Positions 34,259 to 43,920 of a stretch of DNA of 64,000 bases are shown in pieces. The stretch's first letter is position 1; each line of letters begins with the position of its first letter. Where the stretch lies: contig JAJXTV010000011.1 in NCBI GenBank assembly GCA_021783515.1, positions 36,954 to 100,953 of the forward strand, given 5' to 3'. The position numbers were made by a program, and so were the translations under genes. The notes below the pieces were generated by a model. That model was not told the DNA's origin and searched no databases. It saw only the letters and a list, made by a program, of their open reading frames with translations. The stretch comes from Nitrospirota bacterium (GTDB lineage Bacteria; Nitrospirota; Thermodesulfovibrionia; Thermodesulfovibrionales; UBA6898).

Positions 34259-34572
34259 CGGAATATATCGTTGTATTGATCACCGCGCAGAAGGAAGACG
34301 AGGCGGTGGAGATCGCAAGGGAGATCGTCGAAGGGAGGCTTGCGGCGTGCGTGAATATTGTCAGGGGCGTCCGTTCCCTCTACCGGTGGCAGGGGAAGAC
34401 GGAGGACGAAGAGGAGGTCATGATGGTGGCCAAGACCCGGAGGGCGCTCTTCGCCGACCTGACGAAGAGGGTGAAGGAACTCCACCGGTACTCGGTCCCC
34501 GAGATCATCGCCCTGCCGATTGTCGAGGGCTCCGAAGACTATCTCGAATGGCTGGGCGAGGAGACGGTCTAG
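34255..34572 (+). CDS. cutA: Divalent cation tolerance protein CutA
   Basis: 105 residues, a full-length CutA1 trimer subunit: VVLITAQKEDEAVEIAREIVEGRLAACVNIV, then SLYRWQGKTEDEEEVMMVAKT and VPEIIALPIVEGSEDYLEWL. The Cys in AACVNI and acidic residues bind copper in known CutA proteins. Physiological role in metal tolerance is debated. Coupled to the aminopeptidase by a 4-bp overlap. Confidence 0.93.
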   Translation: MTEYIVVLITAQKEDEAVEIAREIVEGRLAACVNIVRGVRSLYRWQGKTEDEEEVMMVAKTRRALFADLTKRVKELHRYSVPEIIALPIVEGSEDYLEWLGEETV

Positions 34573-34650
34573 AAATTTTCAGGCCTGTGCGGGTATAATG
34601 CAGTCGTTGCGGGCAGCCGTTCAAGACGAATCAACCGAAGGAGGTCGACG

Positions 34651-35544
34651 ATGAAAAACCTTGCCAGACTGCTGGTTATCGGACTTGTATTTTCCCTGTT
34701 TCCCTTTTCTTCCCTCGCGAGGGCCGAGCAGAAGGAGATCCTGATCGGTCTCATCCCGGAGATGAACGTCTTTAAGCAAAGGGAGAGGTTCAAGCCGCTT
34801 GCCGATTATCTCACGAAGAAGACCGGCGTCAAGGTGAACCTGACGATTTTAAGCAGATACGGCAACATCATCGAGCGGTTCACCTCCGAAAAGATGGACG
34901 GGGCGTTTTTCGGTTCTTTCACCGGCGCGCTGGCGATACAGAAGCTCGGCGTTGTGCCGCTGGCGAGGCCGATGAACCTCGACGGCTCCACCCAGTACTG
35001 GGGTTATCTCTTCGTGAGAAAAGACAGCGGAATCCGTAGCGTGAAGGACATGAAAGGGAAGAAGATGGCCTTCGTTGAGAAGGCGACAACCGCCGGCTAC
35101 GTCTTCCCGGAGGCCTATTTTCGGGAGCATGGAGTTAAGGACATCAATACGTTCTTCGGCGATTATTTCTTCGCCGGAAGCCATGACGCCGCGATATATG
35201 CCGTGCTCGACAAAAAAGCTGACATCGGCGCCGCCAAGCACAGTATGTACAACAGGGTGAGGGCGGCCGATCCGCGCGTCGACAAGGAGCTGGTCATTCT
35301 CGCCGAGTCGACCAAGGTGCCTTCCAACGGCCTCTGTGTGAGAAAGGGACTCGACAAGGGGATACAGAAGAGACTCAAGGAGGCGCTTCTGAATATCGAC
35401 AAGGACCCCGAGGGCAAGGTGGTGCTCCAGAAATTCGGCGGGATCAAGTTCATCGAGACGACCGTAGCCGACTATAATCCCGTCTTCGACATCGCGAAGA
35501 AGGCAGGGATCGATATCAAGAAGTACGTCTACCGGAACGAATAA
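34651..35544 (+). CDS. PhnD/transferrin-like periplasmic substrate-binding protein
   Basis: 297 residues with a signal peptide (1-~25, cut near ARA-EQ). The mature part is a type 2 periplasmic binding protein of the PhnD/PtxB class: ILIGLIPEMNVFKQRERFKPLADYLTKKTGVKVNL, then DGAFFGSFTGALA and MKGKKMAFVEKATTAGYVFPEAYF. No permease or ATPase is next to it, so it may instead feed a sensor or distant transporter. A TATAAT at 34594-34599 lies ~50 nt upstream and an AAGGAGG site precedes the ATG. A strong terminator follows. Confidence 0.88.
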   Translation: MKNLARLLVIGLVFSLFPFSSLARAEQKEILIGLIPEMNVFKQRERFKPLADYLTKKTGVKVNLTILSRYGNIIERFTSEKMDGAFFGSFTGALAIQKLGVVPLARPMNLDGSTQYWGYLFVRKDSGIRSVKDMKGKKMAFVEKATTAGYVFPEAYFREHGVKDINTFFGDYFFAGSHDAAIYAVLDKKADIGAAKHSMYNRVRAADPRVDKELVILAESTKVPSNGLCVRKGLDKGIQKRLKEALLNIDKDPEGKVVLQKFGGIKFIETTVADYNPVFDIAKKAGIDIKKYVYRNE

Positions 35545-35563
35545 CCGCGGCATCAGTTTTCGG

Positions 35564-35604
35564 GAAAGGGGCCTTTCGCACAATATGAAAGGCCCCTTTC
35601 TTTT
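35564..35604 (+). terminator. Terminator after the PhnD-like gene
   Basis: Perfect 14-bp stem (35564-35577 with 35587-35600) followed by TTTT on the plus strand. Confidence 0.85.
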
Positions 35605-35618
35605 GGTAGCTGTTGCCC

Positions 35619-35885
35619 TTATTCCTTCTGCCCCTTCTTCTTTGTTTCCTGCTTTCCGCCGCGTGAGTAGATTATCTTCTTCGATCCTCCTTCGCAGGAA
35701 CCAACGACCTTTTCCTCCTTGACCTGATCGGCCGGGATTATCTCCAGGGAATATCCCTGGACGCCCTTGTCCTGCAACTTCGCTTCGATTTCCGACTTGA
35801 GTTCATCGCAGGGCTTCACAGCGGCAAAGGCCCCCTGGGCGGGAAATACGAACATTACTGCGAGAAACAATACGATCCCTTTCAT
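35619..35885 (-). CDS. Small exported DUF1161-like protein
   Basis: 88 residues with a signal peptide (1-~21, FAA-VKP) and a short mature domain KPCDELKSEIEAKLQDKGVQGYSLEIIPADQV...VVGSCEGGSKKIIYSRG. The two Cys and the PCDELKSEI opening match DUF1161, small periplasmic proteins of unknown function. The Lys-rich tail is unusual. The ATG at 35885 has AAGGAAC upstream; the longer frame to 36026 lacks a start signal. Confidence 0.75.
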   Translation of the reverse strand: MKGIVLFLAVMFVFPAQGAFAAVKPCDELKSEIEAKLQDKGVQGYSLEIIPADQVKEEKVVGSCEGGSKKIIYSRGGKQETKKKGQKE

Positions 35886-36190
35886 GGCTGTTCCTTTCTG
35901 CACTGCATGGTCTTCAGACTGCCGGAAGACGCTCCGGGTGCTGATGTGCCCATTGTCGTTCAAGAAGGGGCGCCTGTCAAGGCGGATCCGGTCTTTTTGC
36001 GGTCCCGGCCGGCGGCATCTCCGCACCGGCGCAGAAGACCGGAGGCGGCGATATCGCAGCGGTCACCAGGACGGCGAGATGAAATACGAGGCCCATCAGC
36101 TGCTTAGCTTTTATGCTCCCTTCTGCTCCCCAGAACCCGTCCCCCTTTATCTCTGAAATGATCTGCTGCCCGACAGCGCCAACATATTGA
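35886..36190. other. Intergenic region with a possible secreted-peptide remnant
   Basis: No confident gene. A minus-strand frame from an ATG at 36096 to 35977 encodes 39 residues that look like a signal peptide (MGLVFHLAVLVTAAISPPPVFCAGA) followed by a short Pro-rich tail and stop, with no good ribosome site. It could be a truncated exported protein gene or chance. Confidence 0.35.
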
Positions 36191-36715
36191 CTACGGCAGT
36201 CTGTCGGCCGCCTTTTTCGCAAGGGCCTTCATCACCTTCTCAGAAGGCAGCTGTCCTGTGCCCGTCGTCATGAAGATGAGCCAGACGTTTCCTTTCAGGA
36301 CATGCAAGTATGAGTCGTCAAAATAGGCAGCATCCCCGAGGCCCTTCACCTCTTTGATCTTCCTTCCCTCGTCCTTCCCTGATTGCCTGTTGAAGTTGAA
36401 GCCCGAGCCGTCATCGGTGCTCATCTGGATGCGGAACTCGGTCAGGCTGGATGGCTGAGCTACCCGATACGTGCAGTCATCGCCTGAGAGTTCCGGGTCG
36501 GCCATCTTCTTTTTCAGAAGGGCGCCGACCTCCTGCTTCGTCAGCAGGGAACAGAGGTTCTCCTCGCTGAAGCCCGACTGCGCCGACGCCTCGAGCCCTT
36601 TATCGCCACCCTGGGCCGCCTCACGGGTCTCGATCGTTTGGCAACCCAAAAGAAATGAAAAAACAGCCAGCCACAAAACACTGATGAATACTCTTCCGAT
36701 CCTGAAATGTCCCAT
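36191..36715 (-). CDS. Hypothetical lipoprotein
   Basis: 174 residues. A signal peptide ends in lipobox FLLGC (Cys25). The mature part has Cys pairs ENLCSLLTKQEVGALL and GDDCTYRV, then a beta-rich region ending LKGNVWLIFMTTG and a helix MKALAKKAADRL. The Cys-containing LLTxxEV...C-Y layout resembles DUF3558-like substrate-binding lipoproteins, but I would not name the family. Anchored in a membrane, function unknown. Confidence 0.75.
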   Translation of the reverse strand: MGHFRIGRVFISVLWLAVFSFLLGCQTIETREAAQGGDKGLEASAQSGFSEENLCSLLTKQEVGALLKKKMADPELSGDDCTYRVAQPSSLTEFRIQMSTDDGSGFNFNRQSGKDEGRKIKEVKGLGDAAYFDDSYLHVLKGNVWLIFMTTGTGQLPSEKVMKALAKKAADRLP

Positions 36716-36890
36716 TATCCGCTCCCCTTTCTCTTTATGTCACCTTCGACGACTTATCGGCAGCTATGATGATGCCGCCTGAGATTTTACAACAAAAATC
36801 ATGCTGCCAGCAATAGCCGGAGATGTGTAGCAAACCGCGGAGGGATTAATCCCGGGGAAGGCATTTTCTCCCTCCCCGGAGAGAGTGATT

Positions 36891-38066
36891 TTACAGATCC
36901 ACCTTCTTCTTGATCACCATATAGACCTTATCGTTTTTCCCGTCGGCCGGTATCCCCATCATCTTCATCGCCGGCGGCGCAAAGAGACGGTATATAAGCG
37001 AGACGGATACCGTCTTGATATTATCGGACGGGACGGTATAGGAGAGTTTCCGTTCCTCCCCCTTTTTCAGTCTTGTGTCCATTGCGACCGCTTCGGCCTT
37101 CCAGGGCGCAACGCCCTTTTCCTCACCTGCCTTGAACATCTTGACCAGGACCGACTGCATATCTTCCATCGGGCTTTCCTTGATGTTCGTCCAGACGACC
37201 CTGCCGCTTGAGTCTTCGGCCGTGAGCTTCAGAAACGCCAGGCGCATCGGCATGGTGGAGGGGAAGGTATGGGCCGATATGTTCTTGAGCGTTACGGCCA
37301 CCTTGAGAGGTTTGGCCGAGGTATCGACGCTCATATCGAGACTCACCGCCTTGCGCAGCATATCGATGTCATGGCCGCCTGGCAGGGCATGCGAGAAATG
37401 CGTCTTTTTCTCCGAGCCGGCAGCCGGAGAGCCTTCGGCCTCCGGCATGTGGCAGGTCAGGCAGTTGGAGGCACCTTCTTCATCCATGACGCATATAGGG
37501 GCCCCTTTGCTATTGCGCATATGGCTATGGCAGCCCATGCAGACCTCGCCGCTGGAAAACAGCGCCGACTTCGCGGTTTTATGCGGGGCTTTGCCGGAGG
37601 GATTCGACGAGTAGAAACTCCCATCCTTGTTAAGTACATACTGGTTGAATTCCTTGCCGGGCACGATCGATTCTATGCGGTGGCAGAAGGAGCATCCCGT
37701 CCCCTCGGTATGAGTCCAGTTATCGCTGTCGGGCTGAGCTTTGCCAGACATCAGATCGGCGATATTGTCGGCCATCGGCGTGTGGCAGTTCGCGCAATGG
37801 TAGGAAGGGGTCTTCCCCATCTGTTTGAGCGAAGCCGCAAATTTCAACCTGACCGCGTTATGGGCATTGTCTTTAAAAGGGGAGGAATTGGCATGCATGG
37901 AAGCCGTCCACTCGGTATATATCGCCGCATGGCATCCAGAGCATTCTTCCGATTTGGCGAGTTTTTCCGCCCCAGCGGGAAATTGGTGTGCCGAGCCTGA
38001 CGCGGCGGCTGCCGCCAGAAAGATCAGTGCAAAAAAAACGGTAAATGGTGTTCTTCTTTTTGTCAT
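36891..38066 (-). CDS. Exported multihaem cytochrome c (five haems)
   Basis: 391 residues with a signal peptide (1-~26, SAH). Five CxxCH haem sites lie in the N-terminal half: CSGCH 42-46, CANCH 91-95, CSFCH 125-129, CMGCH 176-180, CLTCH 202-206. Distal His candidates include HAAIYTEWTASMH and GGHDIDM. Residues ~230-391 contain no haem and look like a beta-sandwich domain (VAVTLKNISAHTFPSTMPMRLAFLKL). The layout is that of periplasmic electron carriers related to cytochrome c554-like families. The ATG at 38066 has GGAGG upstream; the longer frame to 38144 is rejected. Its redox partner is not in the window. Confidence 0.88.
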   Translation of the reverse strand: MTKRRTPFTVFFALIFLAAAAASGSAHQFPAGAEKLAKSEECSGCHAAIYTEWTASMHANSSPFKDNAHNAVRLKFAASLKQMGKTPSYHCANCHTPMADNIADLMSGKAQPDSDNWTHTEGTGCSFCHRIESIVPGKEFNQYVLNKDGSFYSSNPSGKAPHKTAKSALFSSGEVCMGCHSHMRNSKGAPICVMDEEGASNCLTCHMPEAEGSPAAGSEKKTHFSHALPGGHDIDMLRKAVSLDMSVDTSAKPLKVAVTLKNISAHTFPSTMPMRLAFLKLTAEDSSGRVVWTNIKESPMEDMQSVLVKMFKAGEEKGVAPWKAEAVAMDTRLKKGEERKLSYTVPSDNIKTVSVSLIYRLFAPPAMKMMGIPADGKNDKVYMVIKKKVDL

Positions 38067-38112
38067 TATAATGCTGCCTCCTGTTTTATTAGTCGGAAAA
38101 AACAACCATAGT

Positions 38113-38141
38113 ATAATACTACGAAGTAAATAGTTGCGCAA
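38113..38141 (-). promoter_or_regulatory. Promoter of the five-haem cytochrome gene
   Basis: Minus strand: TTGCGC (38141-38136), 17-nt spacer, TATTAT (38118-38113). Predicted leader ~40 nt. Confidence 0.65.
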
Positions 38142-38306
38142 CAATACAAGAGCATTTAGCGTGAGGACAGACCCGGTTGAAATGTCCTGCCGAATTCCCT
38201 GTGTCCGGGGGTATTACGACGTTTGGCAGCAGATGCCCCAGCCGGCTTCCGCCCTGTTTGCGGTATTATTTTTTATGATAGAGTATTAGAATATTTATCC
38301 ATGTGA

Positions 38307-40370
<2,064 letters not shown>

Positions 40371-40397
40371 AGGGCCGGGAATGAGTGTTGTCCCGTC

Positions 40398-40826
40398 TCA
40401 CTTCGGCACCCATATCTTTCCCTTTTCGATGATATGCTCCACGGTCCAGCCCTTTTTGCAGAGCTCGCGCGCGATCCATTTTCGGTGGCATTTCCAGGGA
40501 AGTTTTTCGGCGCAGATAATGACGGAGCGCTTCCGCCCGGCGATCTCCTCGACCGCGTCGATCCCCTCCCGGAAATAGTCGGTGATCAGGTAGGCTACGT
40601 ATCCGCCCTTTCTGAGTCCGCCCAGCTCCCTGCCGAGGAAATGATACTCTATCCCGTTTGCGGCCAGAAGCGGTTCGAGGTTGTCTCTCTGAAAAAGCGG
40701 GAGCCTGCTGTGAGGGAAGCTCCTGACGTCCAGCAGGGCCTGTATCTCATAGCCCAGAAGGATCTCGACGAAATCTTCCCTGCCCCTTCGATCGGTCCCC
40801 AGCGTGAATATGATCTTGTCCTGCAT
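40398..40826 (-). CDS. DUF488 family protein
   Basis: 142 residues spanning the whole DUF488 domain: IFTLGTDRRGREDFVEILLGYEIQALLDVRSFPHSRLPLFQRDNL, then GIEYHFLGRELGGLR and SVIICAEKLPWKCHRKWIARELCKKGW with two conserved Cys. The family is cytosolic and uncharacterised, though often near DNA repair genes. The ATG lies 6 nt after a TATCAT with TGG in front (extended -10, 40838-40833) and has no Shine-Dalgarno. Confidence 0.88.
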   Translation of the reverse strand: MQDKIIFTLGTDRRGREDFVEILLGYEIQALLDVRSFPHSRLPLFQRDNLEPLLAANGIEYHFLGRELGGLRKGGYVAYLITDYFREGIDAVEEIAGRKRSVIICAEKLPWKCHRKWIARELCKKGWTVEHIIEKGKIWVPK

Positions 40827-40927
40827 CTGATCATGATACCACTAAAATCGGCGAGGGGCGGATGCGCCTCTTTCAAAAACCACGCCCGCCGGAGTGACAA
40901 ATTATGCCATGCTGCCAGATTTTTCCC

Positions 40928-40957
40928 TTGACAACAAAGCTGGTTATATCGGACAAT
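40928..40957 (+). promoter_or_regulatory. Promoter of the MltD-type transglycosylase gene
   Basis: -35 TTGACA (40928-40933), 18-nt spacer, -10 GACAAT (40952-40957). The ATG begins 8 nt after the -10, leaving little or no leader. Confidence 0.55.
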
Positions 40958-40965
40958 TAGTCCGT

Positions 40966-42372
40966 ATGAAAAGAGCGAAAGAACTCTCTCTTGCGGTTTT
41001 TCTCCCGGTTTTGTTTCTTGTCCTTCTGCCAGTCTTTTCCTATGCGCAGGAGACTGCCGTAAACAGCGAAACGTCGTGGATCGATTTCGCCAGTCTGGAA
41101 AACCATGAAATATCGGTCGACGTTCCTGAGGTGATGGCTCCCGAAAATGACGCTGCTGCTGGCGCTCAGATTGAGGCGGCAGATACGGGTGTCGCTCCTG
41201 CCCCTGCGGATTCCGAGCAGGCGCCCGCCGCCGGTCAGCCTTCTCTGATCACCTCGTACGAGTCGAATGCGACCGCGTCGAAGGCGGTCGAGAGGAGTAT
41301 CGGCTTGTTCAGTACGACGATCAAAGAGAGGTTTTCCCTCTGGCTCAGCCGGTCCGGCCAATATCTCGATATGATGAAGGAGATCCTCAGGAAGAAGAAT
41401 GTTCCGGAAGACATAGTCTTCCTCTCCCTCATCGAAAGCGGGTTTAACCCCAATGCGTACTCGATCGCCAGGGCCGCGGGTCCCTGGCAGTTTATCGCGT
41501 CGACCGCGAGGCGGTACGGCCTTGCGATCAACTGGTGGAAGGACGAAAGAAGAGACCCGGTAAAGTCGACCGAGGCGGCGGCAGATTATCTGAAGGACCT
41601 TTACGGGATGTTCGGCTCCTGGAACCTCGCGATGGCTGCGTACAATGCCGGCGAGGGTAAGATCCTCAAGGCTATCAAAAGGAGCAAGGCCGACACATAC
41701 TGGGACCTCCTCGGGACGCAGCATATCAAAAGGGAGACGAAGGAGTATGTCCCCAGGTTTATCGCCGCGGGGCTGATTGCCACCAACCCGAAGGATTTCG
41801 GGTTTGAGGACATCGCCTATCACGAGCCTCTCAGCTATGACGAGGTCATGCTGGATGCCCCCGTCGACCTTTCGGTCGCCGCGGAATGCGCCGGGACCGA
41901 TGTGCAGGAGCTGAAGAAACTGAACCCCGAGTTGAGGAGATGGTGCACCCCCCCCGATGTTCAGCAGTACGTTCTGAGGGTCCCGAAAGGCACGAAGGAC
42001 GAGTTCCAGGAGAAACTCTCACAGGTCCCGGAAGGCGAGCGCTTCACGATCGGGCATTACACCGTCAGGCAAGGGGACACGTTTAAGAAGATTGCTCGGA
42101 AGACGGGGGTCCCCGTCCCTGTCATACTCTCTCTGAATTCGATGGAGAAGATCATGCCCCTGAAGTCCGGCAGCAGCTTATACCTGCCGCCGAAGGGACT
42201 TTTTGTCGCAGACCGCGAAGACAGCTCGATTGTCAGGAAGGTTTCCTACAAGAAACACCGGGTGCTGAGGAAGGCATCCGGCAGTCGTCATCGCCGCATA
42301 AAAAAGGCCACCTCACACCATGGTAAGGTGGCCTCCCGTCATCACAAAAACAGTCTGGTCGCGGCGCGCTAG
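40966..42372 (+). CDS. mltD: Membrane-bound lytic transglycosylase D-type protein with LysM
   Basis: 468 residues. A signal peptide (1-27) is followed by a low-complexity Ala/Glu/Pro linker (~45-95). The GH23 SLT domain (~115-270) has catalytic Glu157 in LSLIESGFNPNAYS and the motifs AAGPWQFIASTARRYGL and AMAAYNAGEGKI. One LysM repeat (~366-410, YTVRQGDTFKKIARKTG) binds peptidoglycan. The tail is Lys/Arg/His-rich. It cleaves glycan strands to 1,6-anhydro ends. The signal peptide lacks a lipobox, so it is not a lipoprotein like E. coli MltD. The 3' end of the coding region overlaps the next convergent gene by 4 bp and contains that gene's terminator. Confidence 0.9.
   Translation: MKRAKELSLAVFLPVLFLVLLPVFSYAQETAVNSETSWIDFASLENHEISVDVPEVMAPENDAAAGAQIEAADTGVAPAPADSEQAPAAGQPSLITSYESNATASKAVERSIGLFSTTIKERFSLWLSRSGQYLDMMKEILRKKNVPEDIVFLSLIESGFNPNAYSIARAAGPWQFIASTARRYGLAINWWKDERRDPVKSTEAAADYLKDLYGMFGSWNLAMAAYNAGEGKILKAIKRSKADTYWDLLGTQHIKRETKEYVPRFIAAGLIATNPKDFGFEDIAYHEPLSYDEVMLDAPVDLSVAAECAGTDVQELKKLNPELRRWCTPPDVQQYVLRVPKGTKDEFQEKLSQVPEGERFTIGHYTVRQGDTFKKIARKTGVPVPVILSLNSMEKIMPLKSGSSLYLPPKGLFVADREDSSIVRKVSYKKHRVLRKASGSRHRRIKKATSHHGKVASRHHKNSLVAAR
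42300..42334 (-). terminator. Minus-strand terminator embedded in the mltD 3' coding end
   Basis: A 9-bp stem AGGCCACCT/AGGTGGCCT (42305-42313 with 42326-42334) is followed on the minus strand by six T. It ends the TPR/PHP transcript but lies inside the last codons of the convergent mltD gene. Confidence 0.8.
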
Positions 42373-43070
42373 CCGGCCTTCTTTTCCCCGAGCTTCGCCT
42401 CGGCTTCGGCGCGGTACGGCGAATCCTTGAACTTCTCGGCAAGTTCTTTGTACTTGGCGAGCGCCTCGTCCTTCTTGCCTTCGCCTTCGAGTATCCGGGC
42501 CGACTCTATGAGCGCCAGGTCTTTATAGATGCTGCCGCCGGACAGGTAGAGCGTATTGAGCGTCTTGAGCGCCTCGTCCTTCTTGCCTGCCCTGAGCTGT
42601 ATGTCGGCCAGCTTCTGATAGGCGAGCGGCAGGATGTCGGTGGCGGACGGGTACTCTTTGATCAACTCGCCGAGGCTCTTCTGCGCCTCGTCGTATTTGC
42701 CCAGCTCGGCATAAGAGCTCGCGATATAAAAGAGGGTCCTCGCGGTTTTCTTCCTTTGGTACGCCTGCTGGAAGAGATCAAGGGCCTTCTGGAAATGCTC
42801 GGGGCCCGTTGCGGGCTGCTGCTGATATTCGCTGTAATAGAGCTTGTATGCCTTATACTCAAGCTGTCGCTCCTGCACCGCTTCATTCTGCCGGTACAGA
42901 AGGGTCCCGGCTACGGCGACGATGACGACCAGGGCGGCCGCCCCGTACATGACCACCGTCTTTTGCTTTTTCCTGAGCTGGTCGCGGATATCGGCCAGTC
43001 TGTCGACAACCTCGGTCTCTGCGCCGATATGCTCTTTCTTCCTGCCCTTTTTCTTTATAACCCTTGGCAT
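42369..43070 (-). CDS. Membrane-anchored TPR protein (YfgM/YbgF-like)
   Basis: 233 residues. A basic N-terminus (MPRVIKKKGRKKEH), one membrane helix (~39-58, VVMYGAAALVVIVAVAGTLL), then tetratricopeptide-like repeats (~90-230, e.g. ARTLFYIASSYAELGKYDEAQKSL and LAYQKLADIQLRAGKKDEAL). The single anchor with a TPR domain outside the membrane resembles YfgM, which works with export chaperones, but naming would be too bold. Start codon and the PHP stop share one base (TGATG), so both are cotranslated. Confidence 0.78.
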   Translation of the reverse strand: MPRVIKKKGRKKEHIGAETEVVDRLADIRDQLRKKQKTVVMYGAAALVVIVAVAGTLLYRQNEAVQERQLEYKAYKLYYSEYQQQPATGPEHFQKALDLFQQAYQRKKTARTLFYIASSYAELGKYDEAQKSLGELIKEYPSATDILPLAYQKLADIQLRAGKKDEALKTLNTLYLSGGSIYKDLALIESARILEGEGKKDEALAKYKELAEKFKDSPYRAEAEAKLGEKKAG

Positions 43071-43726
43071 CAGGTCCTCCTTAACGCTTTTTCTACAAGA
43101 TGTCTGGAATTCTCAAAAATGGAATCTATTCTGTTTTCCTCGATCCCGGCCGCAAGCAGCACGCGGCGGGCGGTATCCTTCGTAATCAGATCGGACGGGC
43201 CATGGCTGTCGGTATTGATGCAGAGGGGTGCGCCGAAGCGCATCGCCTCTTTTGCCACATAGCCGTTGGAAAGGGAATGTCCCTTTCTCGAAGTGATTTC
43301 GAGCAGGACATTCTTCTCCTTCGCGGAGAGAAGATCTTCCGTCGAGATGAGCCCGGGATGGGAGATGATGTCCGCCCCCGCCTCGATGGCGGCCCGGTTT
43401 GTCCCCTTTCTCACCGGCTCGACGATCGTCTCGCCGTGAACGACCACTATCTTCGCACCGAGGCTCCGGGCCTCCTTTACCAGGTCCGCGATGAGTTCAG
43501 GGGGGACATGGGTGATCTCCGCCCCCGGCAGCACCTCTATCGAAACCGACCCGCGTATCTTTTCGATCGCCTTGACGATCCGGGGGACGATAAAATCGAC
43601 ATTCGAGGCGTCCATGTGGTCCGTAATTGCGATGGCGGAAAGGCCCATTGCCTCGGCCCTCCGAATAAGCTCAAAAGGGATGAGTTCACCGTCGCTGAAT
43701 ATTGTGTGGGTGTGCAAATCGATCAT
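43070..43726 (-). CDS. PHP domain phosphoesterase (histidinol-phosphatase-like)
   Basis: 218 residues. The PHP metal-binding motifs are intact: DLHTHTIFSDGE at the start, AITDHMDA (~33-40), the central Glu/His region PGAEITH, a VVVHGE motif and the terminal INTDSHGPSDL. The family includes histidinol phosphatases and nucleotide phosphoesterases; the substrate is not defined here and the his genes in the window are 15 kb away. The ATG lies 6 nt after TATCTT (43738-43733) without a ribosome site. Confidence 0.85.
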   Translation of the reverse strand: MIDLHTHTIFSDGELIPFELIRRAEAMGLSAIAITDHMDASNVDFIVPRIVKAIEKIRGSVSIEVLPGAEITHVPPELIADLVKEARSLGAKIVVVHGETIVEPVRKGTNRAAIEAGADIISHPGLISTEDLLSAKEKNVLLEITSRKGHSLSNGYVAKEAMRFGAPLCINTDSHGPSDLITKDTARRVLLAAGIEENRIDSIFENSRHLVEKALRRT

Positions 43727-43810
43727 TCTAAAAAGATACAGGAATACGGAGAGAAATGTAAAGCTGGCTTTCCCCGCGTCGAATTAGATCGATCCGAATA
43801 GTGATCCTGA

Positions 43811-43842
43811 AACGGCGGGGCGTTCTGCCCCGCCGTTTTTTT
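43811..43842 (+). terminator. Plus-strand terminator with no plus-strand gene upstream
   Basis: An 11-bp perfect stem (43811-43821 with 43827-43837) is followed by seven T on the plus strand. The nearest genes to the left are both on the minus strand, so it either ends an unseen short plus-strand RNA or insulates the transpeptidase promoter. Confidence 0.8.
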
Positions 43843-43920
43843 GTGCGGGACACGCCCCGTCGTTTCTGAAGATTCTCTCCTGAAGGCCGGCGAGTGGCGG
43901 TGTTTTGTTACACTAAAGAG

